DNA of 64,000 nt from Halomonas chromatireducens (lineage in GTDB: Bacteria; Pseudomonadota; Gammaproteobacteria; Pseudomonadales; Halomonadaceae). Shown here piece by piece: positions 45,363 to 56,925 of the stretch. The notes under the pieces were generated by a model. The model saw only the letters and a program-made list of their open reading frames with translations, was not told the origin of the DNA and did no database searches. The stretch's first letter is position 1, and every line of letters begins with the position of its first letter. The translations under genes were made by a program, and so were the position numbers. Location of the stretch: assembly GCF_001545155.1 (NCBI RefSeq), contig NZ_CP014226.1, forward strand, positions 1,100,038 through 1,164,037, given 5' to 3'.

Positions 45363-45378
45363 TGTTTCACGTGAAACA
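45363..45378. promoter_or_regulatory. parS centromere site 1
   Basis: TGTTTCACGTGAAACA, the exact 16-bp ParB-binding parS consensus, in the glyS-gmhB intergenic region. Sixteen-of-sixteen match; about 7.3 kb from oriC. Confidence 0.93.
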
Positions 45379-45410
45379 CTCACCCTCGGCAACCACCGCT
45401 TGGCGCCGGA

Positions 45411-45426
45411 TGTTTCACGTGAAACA
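45411..45426. promoter_or_regulatory. parS centromere site 2
   Basis: A second exact TGTTTCACGTGAAACA, 48 bp after site 1 and still before gmhB. The pair is close enough for ParB molecules bound at both to contact each other. Confidence 0.93.
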
Positions 45427-45473
45427 CTATTCCCATTCCCGTCAGGTTCCGATCTGCCATATACGGATGTGTC

Positions 45474-46025
45474 ATGTACGATGCCAGCAAGCTTGTGATT
45501 CTCGACCGAGACGGTGTCATCAATCACGACTCCGACAACTACATCAAGTCACTCGAGGAGTGGATTCCCTACGCCGGTTCCATTGATGCGATTGCCCGCC
45601 TGAGCCAGTCCGGCTGGAGTGTAGCCATAGCGACCAATCAGTCGGGAATCGCTCGCGGCTACTACGACGAAGCGACGCTGGCGAGCATGCACGATGAGCT
45701 CAACCGTCTCGTGGCGGCCGCTGGCGGCCGCATCGCGCATATTGCCTACTGCCCCCATGGACCCGACGACGGCTGCGAGTGTCGAAAGCCCCGCCCGGGA
45801 CTGCTCGTACAGATCCGTCAGGCACTGGGGTTAAGTAGCCTTTCCGGGAGCTGGATAGTGGGGGATAGCCTGCGAGACCTGCAGGCCGGTGAGGCGATGG
45901 GCTGTCGTTCTGTGCTGGTGCGAACCGGCAAGGGCAAGCGGACGGAGACCAAGGGTAGCGGGCTGGAACAGGCAATGATCTTCGACGATCTGACGGCCTT
46001 TACCGACTGGCTGCTGTCGCAATAA
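45474..46025 (+). CDS. gmhB: D-glycero-D-manno-heptose 1,7-bisphosphate 7-phosphatase
   Basis: A 183-residue HAD phosphatase of ADP-heptose synthesis. It has the nucleophile motif LDRDGVINHDSDNYI, the ATNQSGIARGYY threonine motif, a zinc-binding CPHGPDDGCECRKP loop typical of GmhB and histidinol phosphatases, and the C-terminal VGDSLRDLQAGEA. It complements hldE and hldD elsewhere in the window. gmhB between glyS and gyrB is also the Pseudomonas order. A weak ribosome binding site precedes the ATG. Confidence 0.93.
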   Translation: MYDASKLVILDRDGVINHDSDNYIKSLEEWIPYAGSIDAIARLSQSGWSVAIATNQSGIARGYYDEATLASMHDELNRLVAAAGGRIAHIAYCPHGPDDGCECRKPRPGLLVQIRQALGLSSLSGSWIVGDSLRDLQAGEAMGCRSVLVRTGKGKRTETKGSGLEQAMIFDDLTAFTDWLLSQ

Positions 46026-46241
46026 GCTCGTGAGACTGGCTACGGTTTCCCCTGGTACGCATACGGTGATCCCCAAGGCGACTCGACTCTTGCCCCAAGC
46101 CGTTGCACGCCGCTGCGAGCTCTATCAATCGACACACGCCCCGCTTCTGGCAGTCGCGCCAGCTTTTATCGACCCCCTGCACCGCCTCTCGCTTTATTAC
46201 AGCTCCTAACCTATTGTTAGCGCACTTTTTCACAGCAAAAA

Positions 46242-46270
46242 AGAGGGCCTGCTTTCGCAGGCCCTCTTTT
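46242..46270. terminator. bidirectional terminator between gmhB and gyrB
   Basis: An 11-bp perfect stem (AGAGGGCCTGC / GCAGGCCCTCT) with a 4-nt loop, preceded by a run of A and followed by TTTCTT, so it can work for both gmhB and the minus-strand gyrB operon. Confidence 0.92.
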
Positions 46271-46306
46271 CTTGGTTACCCGACGCTCAGCGTCGGACAG
46301 TGCCGA

Positions 46307-46322
46307 TGTTTCACGTGAAACA
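46307..46322. promoter_or_regulatory. parS centromere site 3
   Basis: An exact TGTTTCACGTGAAACA inside a longer 20-bp palindrome (GAT...ATC flanks), located 14 bp beyond the gyrB stop codon. Confidence 0.93.
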
Positions 46323-46335
46323 TCTCATCGCATGG

Positions 46336-48759
<2,424 letters not shown>

Positions 48760-49884
48760 CTACTCCGTCATGAAGTCTATCTGTGCCTGTGGCACCAGCG
48801 TTCCTGACCCGTCACTGCCATGTTTCACGTGAAACATCTCCAGCGGGGTTTGAGACTGCCAGGGTCCCACCAGGGCATCGTGTTCGACACTTGTAATGAA
48901 GGCTTGGCAGCGCATCGATTCCAGCAAACGGCAGAATACCTGCCGATGCCTGGCATCGAGTTCCGCCGGCAAGTCATCGACCAGGTAGAGGCACGACTGG
49001 CCGGTCGTTTGCTCCAGCAACCTACCCTGCGCCAGCTTGAGCGCAGTAACGACCAGCTTTTGCTGGCCACGCGACAAAACCTCGACTGCTGGATGCCGTC
49101 CAAGACGAATACGCAGGTCGGCCCGCTGTGGCCCTTGCTGGGTAAAGCCCATCTGCTGATCCGTCGCGCGCCCCTGTTCGAGAATATCGAGCAGGCTGCG
49201 CTTTCTATCCCAACCGCGTGAGTAACCCAGCGTCAGGTCGGGCAGCGCCAGTAGTTGCGACAGCGTTTCCTCGAAGACAGGCAGGAACTCTGCCATCCAG
49301 TCGTTTCTGAGGCTATCGACGCGGTCGCCCCAGTGTGCCAATTCGTGCTCCCAGGCCGACAGCGATTTGGCATCCATTCTATCACGCCTGAGCAATGCAT
49401 TCCGATGTTTGAGGGCGCGCCGCGCGCGCCGCCAGGCATCGAAAAATCCATGTTTCACGTGAAACACTCCCCAGTCGAGGAACTCCCGTCGACCGGCCGG
49501 AGCCCCTTCCAGCAGCCGGAATGCATCGGGGTTAACCAGCTGGAGTGGCAGTGTTTCGATCAACTGCGACAGTCGCTCGACGCGCTCCCCTCCCATACGT
49601 ATTTCCAGCTCGGGGGCATCGCGGGAACGACGAATGCCGATCGGCACCGGCGGCTCGCCGTCGAGGCGAGCGAAGAGTGTCATGGACTGCGCATCATGGG
49701 AGATGGCGTTCCTCAGCTGGCGAGTCCTGAAGGAGCGCCCCATGCCAAGGATGTGGATGCCTTCCAGCAAGCTCGTCTTGCCGCTCCCATTGGCGCCCAC
49801 GATGAGATTGATGCCCGGCCCCGGCTCGAAATCGACTGCAGAGAGATTTCTTAAGCCATTGAAATTTAAGCGGTTAATCAGCAT
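48760..49884 (-). CDS. recF: DNA recombination/repair protein RecF
   Basis: A 374-residue SMC-like ATPase that helps load RecA at gapped DNA. Walker A is in LIVGANGSGKTSLLEGI, the signature region in VEVLSRGQQKLVVTALKLAQG, and Walker B in CLYLVDDLPAELD. Two parS sites are translated in frame as FHVKH: one in the conserved LDWGVFHVKHGFF segment (49451-49466) and one in the C-terminal tail EMFHVKHGSDG (48821-48836). The latter tail looks like an extension relative to typical RecF. Confidence 0.96.
   Translation of the reverse strand: MLINRLNFNGLRNLSAVDFEPGPGINLIVGANGSGKTSLLEGIHILGMGRSFRTRQLRNAISHDAQSMTLFARLDGEPPVPIGIRRSRDAPELEIRMGGERVERLSQLIETLPLQLVNPDAFRLLEGAPAGRREFLDWGVFHVKHGFFDAWRRARRALKHRNALLRRDRMDAKSLSAWEHELAHWGDRVDSLRNDWMAEFLPVFEETLSQLLALPDLTLGYSRGWDRKRSLLDILEQGRATDQQMGFTQQGPQRADLRIRLGRHPAVEVLSRGQQKLVVTALKLAQGRLLEQTTGQSCLYLVDDLPAELDARHRQVFCRLLESMRCQAFITSVEHDALVGPWQSQTPLEMFHVKHGSDGSGTLVPQAQIDFMTE
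48821..48836. promoter_or_regulatory. parS centromere site 4 (inside recF, C-terminal end)
   Basis: An exact TGTTTCACGTGAAACA lying in the recF reading frame, translated as part of MFHVKH close to the protein C terminus. Confidence 0.92.
49451..49466. promoter_or_regulatory. parS centromere site 5 (inside recF, N-terminal half)
   Basis: An exact TGTTTCACGTGAAACA in the recF reading frame, translated as part of VFHVKH in the conserved LDWG segment. It is the site nearest oriC, about 3.2 kb away. Confidence 0.92.
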
Positions 49885-49965
49885 GTGTCACGCTAACACC
49901 GCTACCACGGCCCGTAACGGCAGTGGTGCCGTACGCGCAGCCGGGCAGCGATCCGGCATATCCAT

Positions 49966-51069
49966 TCAGAGGCGCATCGGCATGACAACGTAAAGTGCAT
50001 CGCCGCCGCCCGGCTCCTCCATCAAGGCACTGCTATTGGAATCCGCCAGCGTCATCTGCATGCGATCCTCATCCAGCACGTTGAGCACATCGATGAGGTA
50101 GCCCACATTGAAGCCTATCTCCAGCGCATCGCCGCCGTACTCGACGGCCACATTCTCCTCGGCCTCTTCCTGCTCGGGATTGTTCGCCATGACCTGAAGG
50201 TTGCCTTCCTTCAGGTGCAGGCGCACCCCCCGATACTTCTCGTTGGAGAGGATGGAGGTACGCGACAGCACCTGGCGCAGCTCCGTGCGATCGGCGATGA
50301 ACACCTTGTCCCCTCCCCTTGGCACCACGCGCTCGTAATCGGGGAACTTGCCGTCAACCAGCTTGGAGGTAAAGGTGAAGTCGCCGGTGTGAGCACGCAC
50401 GTGGCTCGCGCTCAATGTCAGCGTAACCGGCTCGTCGCTGTCATCGAGCAGGCGCACCAGCTCGAGCACGCCCTTGCGCGGCACGATCAGCTTGCGGGCC
50501 GGCTCGACCTGGATCTCGGCGGGGCGAGAACAGACGGCTAGCCGGTGGCCATCGGTGGCCACCGTGCGGACCAGGTTCGAGCGCAGCTCAAGCAGCATGC
50601 CGTTGAGGTAATAGCGGACATCCTGCTGGGCCATGGCGAAAGAGGTGGCATCGATAAGATGCTTGAGCGTTCCACGGGGCAGGCTCAGCTCCACATCGCC
50701 CTGGGTATCCTCGATATTGGGGAACTCCGCCACCGGCAGCGTCGACAGGGTGAAACGGGAGCGACCGCTACGCAACACGGCGCGACCATCCTCCAGGCTG
50801 AACTGGAGCTCGGCCTGGTCGGGCAGCGATTTACAGATATCCATCAGCTTGCGCGCCGGGACCGTGGCCGATCCGGGCACCTCCACCAGCGACGCGGCGG
50901 TGCGCCCGATCAGCTCGACTTCCAGGTCGGTGCCCGTCAGCGCCACCTGCTCATGATCGACCTGTATCAGCACGTTGGACAGCACCGGCAGGGTCTGGCG
51001 GCGCTCCACCACGCCGGCAACCAGCGCCAATGGCCGAAGCAGCGCCTCGCGGGAAATGGAAAATCTCAT
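49966..51069 (-). CDS. dnaN: DNA polymerase III beta sliding clamp
   Basis: A 367-residue ring-forming clamp with three similar domains. Recognised by MRFSISREALLRPLALVAGVVERRQTLPVLSNVLIQV at the N terminus, ATDGHRLAVCSRP in the second domain, and the C-terminal MPMRL hydrophobic tail. It lies 69 bp after dnaA in the origin cluster. Confidence 0.98.
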   Translation of the reverse strand: MRFSISREALLRPLALVAGVVERRQTLPVLSNVLIQVDHEQVALTGTDLEVELIGRTAASLVEVPGSATVPARKLMDICKSLPDQAELQFSLEDGRAVLRSGRSRFTLSTLPVAEFPNIEDTQGDVELSLPRGTLKHLIDATSFAMAQQDVRYYLNGMLLELRSNLVRTVATDGHRLAVCSRPAEIQVEPARKLIVPRKGVLELVRLLDDSDEPVTLTLSASHVRAHTGDFTFTSKLVDGKFPDYERVVPRGGDKVFIADRTELRQVLSRTSILSNEKYRGVRLHLKEGNLQVMANNPEQEEAEENVAVEYGGDALEIGFNVGYLIDVLNVLDEDRMQMTLADSNSSALMEEPGGGDALYVVMPMRL

Positions 51070-51138
51070 GTCGGCTCCACGTCTAATCCTGAAGAAAGGT
51101 GTCGGGCGTTGGCATCAATGGCCAGGGAACCTCGCGGC

Positions 51139-52605
51139 TCAGCTGGTCAAGAGCCGCAGCAGGTTCTTGTAGTCCTCGCGGATATCCGCGTTCTCTTCCT
51201 GCAATGCCAGAACCTTGCGGCAGGCATGCAGTACCGTTGTGTGGTCACGCCCACCGAAGGCATCGCCAATCTCCGGCAGGCTGTGATTGGTCAGCTCCTT
51301 GGCCAGTGCCATGGCCACCTGGCGAGGCCGGGCAACGGAACGGGAACGGCGCTTCGACAGCAGGTCGGACAGCTTGATCTTGTAGTATTCGGCAACGGTG
51401 CGCTGGATGTTGTCGACCCCCACCTGCTTGTCCTGCAGGGCCAGCAGATCCTTGAGCGACTCGCGGATGAAATCCTGGGTAATCGGCTTGCCCATGAAGT
51501 GGGAGTCGGCAATGACCTTTTTCAGCGCCCCTTCCAGTTCGCGCACGTTGGAGCGAATCTTCTGGGCAATGAAGAAGGCCGCATCGTGGGGCAGGTCGAC
51601 CTTGGCCTGATCGGCCTTCTTCATCAGGATAGCCACCCGCGTCTCCAGCTCCGGCGGCTCGATCGCCACCGTCAATCCCCAGCCGAAACGCGACTTGAGT
51701 CGCTCCTCGACGCCGCTGATCTCCTTGGGATAGCGATCGGAGGTCAGGATCATCTGCTGGCCACCCTCGAGCAAGGCATTGAAGGTGTGGAAGAACTCCT
51801 CCTGGGAGCGCTCCTTGCCGGCAAAGAACTGGATATCGTCGATCAGCAGCGCATCGACGCTACGATAGAAACGCTTGAAATCGTTGATCGCGTTCAACTG
51901 AAGCGCCTTGACCATGTCGGCGACGAAACGCTCCGAATGGAGATAGACCACCGTGGCATTCTCCCGGCGGGTGGCCAGTGCGTTACCCACGGCGTGCATC
52001 AGGTGTGTCTTGCCCAGGCCGACACCGCCATAGAGAAATAGCGGGTTGTAGGCGCCACCCGGGTTTTCCGAGACCTGACGGGAAGCCGCCCTGGCCAGCT
52101 GGTTCGACTTGCCCTCGACGAAGGTCTCGAAAGTGAAATTGGGGTTGAGGCCACTGTTGTGCTTGAGGCTACCCTCGACCTGTACCTCTCGTTCACCAGT
52201 GGCGCGCCGTGCCGAACGCCCCTCTTCTCGCTGTCGATCGATCTCACGCTCGTCGCCGATATCTCCCCGTGGGGGGGTATGTACGGCAGGCCCGAGGGGC
52301 GATCGCGGACTGGCCGAGACCGGCGCTCCGAGCTCTCGCGGCCTGGGAGCAGCGGCGCGGCGGCTGCCGACCGTCAATACCACGCGGGGAGGCTTGGCTG
52401 GGGCCAGGTCGCGCAGCAGCTCGTTGATCCGCTTGGCATACTTATCCCCAACCCAATCGCGAACAAAGCGATTGGGTGCCAGAAGAAGCAGCTCATTGGA
52501 CTCCCCCTCTTCCGCCTGAAGCGGACGGATCCAGGTGTTGAACTGCTGGGCGTTCAGCTCATCCTGCAGGAAATCCAAACACTTTTGCCAAAGAGCAAGC
52601 GACAC
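51139..52605 (-). CDS. dnaA: chromosomal replication initiator DnaA
   Basis: A 488-residue AAA+ initiator. Domain I (about 1-90, [26 protein letters not shown]) is followed by a low-complexity linker, then Walker [17 protein letters not shown], Walker [26 protein letters not shown], and the DNA-binding domain IV ending [15 protein letters not shown]. It begins with GTG behind a GAGG site. A perfect DnaA box 57 bp upstream suggests autoregulation. Confidence 0.98.
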   Translation of the reverse strand: MSLALWQKCLDFLQDELNAQQFNTWIRPLQAEEGESNELLLLAPNRFVRDWVGDKYAKRINELLRDLAPAKPPRVVLTVGSRRAAAPRPRELGAPVSASPRSPLGPAVHTPPRGDIGDEREIDRQREEGRSARRATGEREVQVEGSLKHNSGLNPNFTFETFVEGKSNQLARAASRQVSENPGGAYNPLFLYGGVGLGKTHLMHAVGNALATRRENATVVYLHSERFVADMVKALQLNAINDFKRFYRSVDALLIDDIQFFAGKERSQEEFFHTFNALLEGGQQMILTSDRYPKEISGVEERLKSRFGWGLTVAIEPPELETRVAILMKKADQAKVDLPHDAAFFIAQKIRSNVRELEGALKKVIADSHFMGKPITQDFIRESLKDLLALQDKQVGVDNIQRTVAEYYKIKLSDLLSKRRSRSVARPRQVAMALAKELTNHSLPEIGDAFGGRDHTTVLHACRKVLALQEENADIREDYKNLLRLLTS

Positions 52606-52649
52606 TCGACCTCACCATCCGGTTGATGCATGACCGGCCATTGTATCCT

Positions 52650-52960
52650 TCACCCGTCGGGTTATCCACACGCAGCAGCCGTCGAAAAGCGCTGTGGAAA
52701 ATCACACATGGATCAACAGGATAACCCTTGTATAGCCAGGAAGGCGGCCCGAGCTGTGGACAAAAACGACAATTTCACACAAGGAATCAACAGAAACCCT
52801 ACCGGAAGCACAGAGCTTTTCCACAAGCCATGCTGCACTGCACACTATTGTTTATCAAGCGTTTTTGTGGCTTATCAACAGAAAGCATCCCCAGTATTAA
52901 TAACAGTTTCAGTAAACATTCATTTAGTAACTATAGATTCGCTGGCGGCATGCCAATTGA
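52650..52960. other. chromosomal replication origin oriC
   Basis: The dnaA-rpmH intergenic region carries a cluster of DnaA boxes: TTATCCACA at 52662-52670 (perfect, plus strand), TTTTCCACA at 52693-52701 (minus), TTGTCCACA at 52755-52763 (minus), TTTTCCACA at 52817-52825 (plus) and TTATCAACA at 52872-52880 (plus). They are followed by an AT-rich stretch at about 52889-52950 suited to unwinding. Gene order around it (dnaA on one side, rpmH-rnpA on the other) is the classic bacterial origin. Limits are approximate. Confidence 0.9.
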
Positions 52961-53106
52961 AATTTGGGCGGCTGAGGAATTGCGTCGGAGCCCCGAAGTC
53001 ACTACAATTTCCGGTCTTGAACCGAATCTCCCCAGGTTCCCGCAAGGAGCCCGGGCATTTCCTGTAAGACATTCCGTCCAAACACACCACGTGGGAATCA
53101 AGAGTT

Positions 53107-53241
53107 ATGAAACGCACCTTTCAACCCAGCGTTCTCAAGCGCAAGCGTGTGCACGGCTTCCGTGCTCGCATGGCCACCAAGAACGGTCGTGCCGTACTGT
53201 CGCGCCGTCGCGCCAAGGGCCGCAAGCGCCTGAGCGCCTGA
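53107..53241 (+). CDS. rpmH: 50S ribosomal protein L34
   Basis: A 44-residue, strongly basic protein with the full L34 sequence pattern: [20 protein letters not shown] at the start and [18 protein letters not shown] at the end. It is part of the large ribosomal subunit and precedes rnpA by 7 bp in the standard operon. Confidence 0.98.
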   Translation: MKRTFQPSVLKRKRVHGFRARMATKNGRAVLSRRRAKGRKRLSA

Positions 53242-53248
53242 TCGCGGA

Positions 53249-53626
53249 TTGCGCGTGTCCGGTCATGACTTCCCCCCGCAGCTGCGTTTACTGACTGCCG
53301 GGGACTATCGATTTGTCTTCGATCACGCTGCATTCAAGGTACATGGCAATGGGCTAATGGCCCTGGCGTGTCCCAACGGACTGGGCCACCCCCGTCTCGG
53401 CCTGGTCTTCAGCAAGAAGAACGTTCGTAGAGCCGTGGATCGCAATCGCCTGAAGCGGCTGACTCGCGAGTCCATTCGCCTTCAGCAGCATCAGCTTCCC
53501 GCCGTCGACATCGTGGTACTGGCTCGACGGGGCGCCAATGAGCTGGATAATGCGACACTGCACCGCCTGCTCTCCAGCATGTGGCGTCGGCTGGAGCGAG
53601 ACGTACGCAAGTCGATGGCATCCTGA
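53249..53626 (+). CDS. rnpA: ribonuclease P protein component
   Basis: A basic protein of about 125 residues that assists the RNase P RNA in maturing tRNA 5' ends. The RNR signature is clear: FSKKNVRRAVDRNRLKRLTRESIR. The start is either TTG at 53249 or GTG at 53255; no ATG is suitable. It lies between rpmH and yidC. The yidD gene commonly found after rnpA was not seen. Confidence 0.95.
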   Translation: MRVSGHDFPPQLRLLTAGDYRFVFDHAAFKVHGNGLMALACPNGLGHPRLGLVFSKKNVRRAVDRNRLKRLTRESIRLQQHQLPAVDIVVLARRGANELDNATLHRLLSSMWRRLERDVRKSMAS

Positions 53627-53655
53627 CCGGATGCGGTGCCTGTCGCCGCCACGAT

Positions 53656-53674
53656 AGCCTGCCTTGGGCAGGCT
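53656..53674 (+). terminator. short hairpin between rnpA and yidC
   Basis: AGCCTGCC and GGCAGGCT form an 8-bp perfect stem with a 3-nt loop, followed only by TTCGC. Without a good U-run it is more likely a partial terminator or a processing site inside the operon. Confidence 0.45.
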
Positions 53675-53743
53675 TTCGCATATCAACGTGGCAGCGCATA
53701 CCGTTCCAGCGGCATGTTCACTACCCACCGGGCAGAACTCTCA

Positions 53744-55429
53744 ATGGACGTAAAACGACTCCTTTTGTTGATTCCACTGGCCGTGCTTGCCTACTTGCTC
53801 GTCATTCAGTGGAACCAGGACTACGGCCAGGTTGCTCCTGAGCCTGAAGCACCCACCTTCACCGCGCCTGCGCCCGGGGAAGAGAGCGTGGATCCGGACG
53901 ATGACTTGGCCGTCCCTGCCGCGCCCCGCGCCGAAGAAGAGGTGCCGGGGGACATGCCTGGCGAACCGGCACGTGCGACGGGTACCCGCGACCTGATTGC
54001 CGTGGTCACTGATGTCCTGGACCTGCGTATCGATCCCCAGGGGGGCGATATCGTTTACGCCGCGCTGCCCCAGCACCGAATGACCCTGGACTCCGACCGC
54101 CCCTACGTGCTGCTCTCCGATAGCGAGATCCGCAGCTATGTGGCCCGCTCGGGACTTCAGCTTGACGGGCACTCCGGTCGTATCGGCTTTACACCGGAAA
54201 GCACCAGCTACCGCATGAGCGACGATGAGAATCGCCTGAACGTCGACCTGGCTGCCGAGGTCAATGGTGTCGACATCATCAAGCGCTTCTCCTTCGAGCG
54301 GGGTAGCTACGCGGTAGATGTTCATTACTATCTGGCCAACAACACAGAAGAGCCGGTTACCGCGCGCTTCATCGGTCAGCTCGCTCGTGACAACAGCCCC
54401 GACCCTTCAAGTGGCGTGGCCCTTGGCATGAGCTCCTATCTCGGGGCGGCCTACTCGTCACCGGAAGATCGCTACGAGAAGGTCGATTTCGACGACATCC
54501 AGCGTGGGCGCTTCAATAATCGGGACGTCCAGGGTGGCTGGGTGGCCATCCTGCAGCACTACTTCGTCACCGCCTGGGTGCCACCGCAGAACCAGCAGAA
54601 TCTGCAGTATGCCTCCACCGACTCACGCGATCGCAATGTCGCCGCCTTTGCCGGCTCCGTGAGTACGGTGGCACCGGATAGCGAAGCCCGCCTGGGTGCG
54701 ACCCTCTACATGGGGCCGAAGGTGCAGAGCTACCTCGAGCAGGTAGCGCCCAACCTGCGCCTGACCGTCGACTTCGGCTGGCTATGGTTTATCGCCAATC
54801 CGCTGTTCTGGTTGCTGGATCAGATCCACAGCCTGATCGGTAACTGGGGCTGGTCGATCGTGTTCCTGACCATCGTGGTGAAGCTGGTCATGTGGCCGCT
54901 CTCCGCCAAGGCTTACAAGTCCATGGCCCGCATGCGCAAGCTGGGCCCGGAGATGCAGCGCCTCAAGGAGCAGTACGGCGACGACCGCCAGAAGATGTCC
55001 CAGGAGATGATGAAGTTCTACCAGAAGGAGAAAATCAATCCTCTGGGTGGCTGTCTGCCGATACTGGTGCAGATGCCGGTCTTCATTGCGCTGTACTGGA
55101 TGCTGCTGGAATCCGTGGAGCTGCGCCATGCGCCCTTCATGTTCTGGATTCAGGATCTGTCGATGAGGGACCCGTTCTTCATCCTGCCGATCCTGATGGG
55201 CGCCTCGATGTTCGTTCAACAGATGCTCAACCCCACGCCTCCGGACCCGATGCAGGCGAAGATCATGAAGATGCTGCCGATCGTCTTCACCTTCTTCTTC
55301 CTCTGGTTCCCGGCGGGTCTGGTCATCTACTGGGTGGTCAACAACCTGATCTCGATCGGACAGCAGTACGTGATCACGCGCAAGATCGAGAATGATCCCA
55401 CCGTCGGCAAGGGAATGAAGACCAAATAG
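53744..55429 (+). CDS. yidC: membrane protein insertase YidC
   Basis: A 561-residue inner-membrane insertase. The N-terminal helix (KRLLLLIPLAVLAYLLVIQW) is followed by an acidic linker, the large periplasmic domain (about 95-345) and five conserved C-terminal helices, including GWSIVFLTIVVKLVMWPLSAK, INPLGGCLPILVQMPVFIALY and MKMLPIVFTFFFLWFPAGLVIYWVVNN. The ATG at 53744 (MDVKRLLLL) is used; longer frames from 53636 have no homology. Confidence 0.97.
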   Translation: MDVKRLLLLIPLAVLAYLLVIQWNQDYGQVAPEPEAPTFTAPAPGEESVDPDDDLAVPAAPRAEEEVPGDMPGEPARATGTRDLIAVVTDVLDLRIDPQGGDIVYAALPQHRMTLDSDRPYVLLSDSEIRSYVARSGLQLDGHSGRIGFTPESTSYRMSDDENRLNVDLAAEVNGVDIIKRFSFERGSYAVDVHYYLANNTEEPVTARFIGQLARDNSPDPSSGVALGMSSYLGAAYSSPEDRYEKVDFDDIQRGRFNNRDVQGGWVAILQHYFVTAWVPPQNQQNLQYASTDSRDRNVAAFAGSVSTVAPDSEARLGATLYMGPKVQSYLEQVAPNLRLTVDFGWLWFIANPLFWLLDQIHSLIGNWGWSIVFLTIVVKLVMWPLSAKAYKSMARMRKLGPEMQRLKEQYGDDRQKMSQEMMKFYQKEKINPLGGCLPILVQMPVFIALYWMLLESVELRHAPFMFWIQDLSMRDPFFILPILMGASMFVQQMLNPTPPDPMQAKIMKMLPIVFTFFFLWFPAGLVIYWVVNNLISIGQQYVITRKIENDPTVGKGMKTK

Positions 55430-55450
55430 ACCTTCTTCTTTCTCGAACCA

Positions 55451-55478
55451 CCAGACCCCTGCCACGGCAGGGGTCTGG
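55451..55478 (+). terminator. hairpin between yidC and mnmE
   Basis: CCAGACCCCTGCC and GGCAGGGGTCTGG form a very strong 12-13-bp stem with almost no loop. It is followed by CGTTTCC, a poor U-run, so termination may be partial. Confidence 0.55.
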
Positions 55479-55542
55479 CGTTTCCGGCCCGTGAAAAGGA
55501 CAATAGCCGCCACCCGGCCACCCTGGCTGTGAGGAGCCCACC

Positions 55543-56913
55543 ATGGCAGATCGCCTCTATATTCCGGACACCATCGCTGCTCTTGCCACCCCACCGGGAC
55601 GAGGCGGTGTCGGCATCATTCGTGTGTCCGGCCCCGGCTGTCGGACCATCGCCGAGGGGGTGCTCGGTCGCTGTCCCCCGCCCCGCCATGCCCACTACGC
55701 ACCCTTCCAGGGCGACGTGCGGGTGATCGACGAAGGCATCGGGCTCTACTTCCAGGCGCCACACTCCTTTACCGGCGAGGACGTGCTGGAGCTGCAGGGA
55801 CACGGCGGACCGGTGATCATGGACCTGCTTCTGGAGCGCTGCGTGCAGCTGGGCGCACGCCTGGCACGTCCGGGGGAGTTCTCCGAACGCGCCTTTCTCA
55901 ACGACAAGCTCGACCTGGCACAGGCCGAAGCCATCGCCGACCTGATCGAGGCGAGTTCCCGGTCTGCCGCCGAGAATGCGCTACGCTCGCTCCAGGGCGA
56001 ATTTTCGCGCCGGGTCTCGGCGCTGGTCGAGCAATTGATCGAGCTGCGTATCTACGTGGAAGCGGCCATCGACTTCCCCGAAGAGGAGATCGACTTTCTC
56101 GCCGACGGCAGAGTGGCCGAGATGCTGGGGGCGGTGAAAGCGGAGCTGGCGGCGGTGCGCACCGCCGCCGCTCAGGGCGCGCTGATGCGCGAAGGCATGA
56201 ATGTGGTCATCGCGGGGCGCCCCAACGCCGGGAAGTCGAGCCTGCTCAATGCCTTGACCGAGCAGGAGACGGCCATCGTCACCGAAATCGAGGGCACCAC
56301 CCGGGACGTTCTGCGCGAACACATCCATATCGATGGGATGCCGCTGCATGTGATCGATACGGCCGGCCTGCGCGACACCCCGGACGCCGTGGAACGCATC
56401 GGCGTGGCGCGTGCCTGGAGCGAGATCGAGAAGGCCGACCGGGTGCTGCTGCTGGTGGATGCCACCACGACCAACGCCACCGACCCCATGGCGATCTGGC
56501 CCGAATTCGTCGAGCGACTCAGCGACCCCAGCCGGCTGACACTGGTTCGCAACAAGATCGATACGAACGAGGAAGTGGCCGGCATCGAGTTATCCACAGC
56601 CACGCCGGTCATCCGGCTCTCAGCCAAGACCGGCCAGGGTGTGGATAACCTGAAGTCACACCTGAAGGAGGTGATGGGGTATGCCAGCACCACGGAAGGG
56701 CGCTTCTCCGCTCGACGGCGCCACCTCGATGCACTCGACAGGGCGAAGCGAGCCCTCACCAACGGCGAAGAGCAGCTCAGTGGCTACGGCGCCGGGGAAC
56801 TACTCGCCGAGGACCTGCGCGATGCCCAACAGGCGCTGGGCGAGATCACCGGCGAGTTCAGTGCCGACGATCTGCTGGGAGAAATATTCGGCAGCTTCTG
56901 TATCGGCAAGTAG
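55543..56913 (+). CDS. mnmE: tRNA modification GTPase MnmE
   Basis: A 456-residue GTPase that, with MnmG, makes the 5-carboxymethylaminomethyl group on U34 of certain tRNAs. N-terminal folate-binding domain ([22 protein letters not shown]), then an inserted G domain ([35 protein letters not shown]), and the C-terminal CIGK with the catalytic cysteine. A GAGGAG site precedes the ATG. mnmG does not follow: the next gene is rlmJ on the other strand. Confidence 0.97.
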   Translation: MADRLYIPDTIAALATPPGRGGVGIIRVSGPGCRTIAEGVLGRCPPPRHAHYAPFQGDVRVIDEGIGLYFQAPHSFTGEDVLELQGHGGPVIMDLLLERCVQLGARLARPGEFSERAFLNDKLDLAQAEAIADLIEASSRSAAENALRSLQGEFSRRVSALVEQLIELRIYVEAAIDFPEEEIDFLADGRVAEMLGAVKAELAAVRTAAAQGALMREGMNVVIAGRPNAGKSSLLNALTEQETAIVTEIEGTTRDVLREHIHIDGMPLHVIDTAGLRDTPDAVERIGVARAWSEIEKADRVLLLVDATTTNATDPMAIWPEFVERLSDPSRLTLVRNKIDTNEEVAGIELSTATPVIRLSAKTGQGVDNLKSHLKEVMGYASTTEGRFSARRRHLDALDRAKRALTNGEEQLSGYGAGELLAEDLRDAQQALGEITGEFSADDLLGEIFGSFCIGK

Positions 56914-56925
56914 GTCGCTACCGGC

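Larger units (their letters stand above)
46026..46335. other. gmhB-gyrB intergenic region
   Basis: This 310-bp convergent junction holds a strong terminator (46242-46270) and parS site 3 (46307-46322). The first 200 bp show no supported gene or RNA. Confidence 0.6.

Noticed and set aside
43773-45527. 584-residue minus-strand open frame across glyS
   Set aside because: It is the shadow of glyS, which matches the GlyRS beta subunit along its full length.
50545-52041. 498-residue plus-strand open frame across dnaN and dnaA
   Set aside because: Shadow frame without recognisable domains, lying over two essential, well-conserved genes.
53627-53743. Possible yidD gene or remnant between rnpA and yidC
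   Set aside because: No frame in the gap shows the YidD cysteine/proline pattern; only a hairpin is present.
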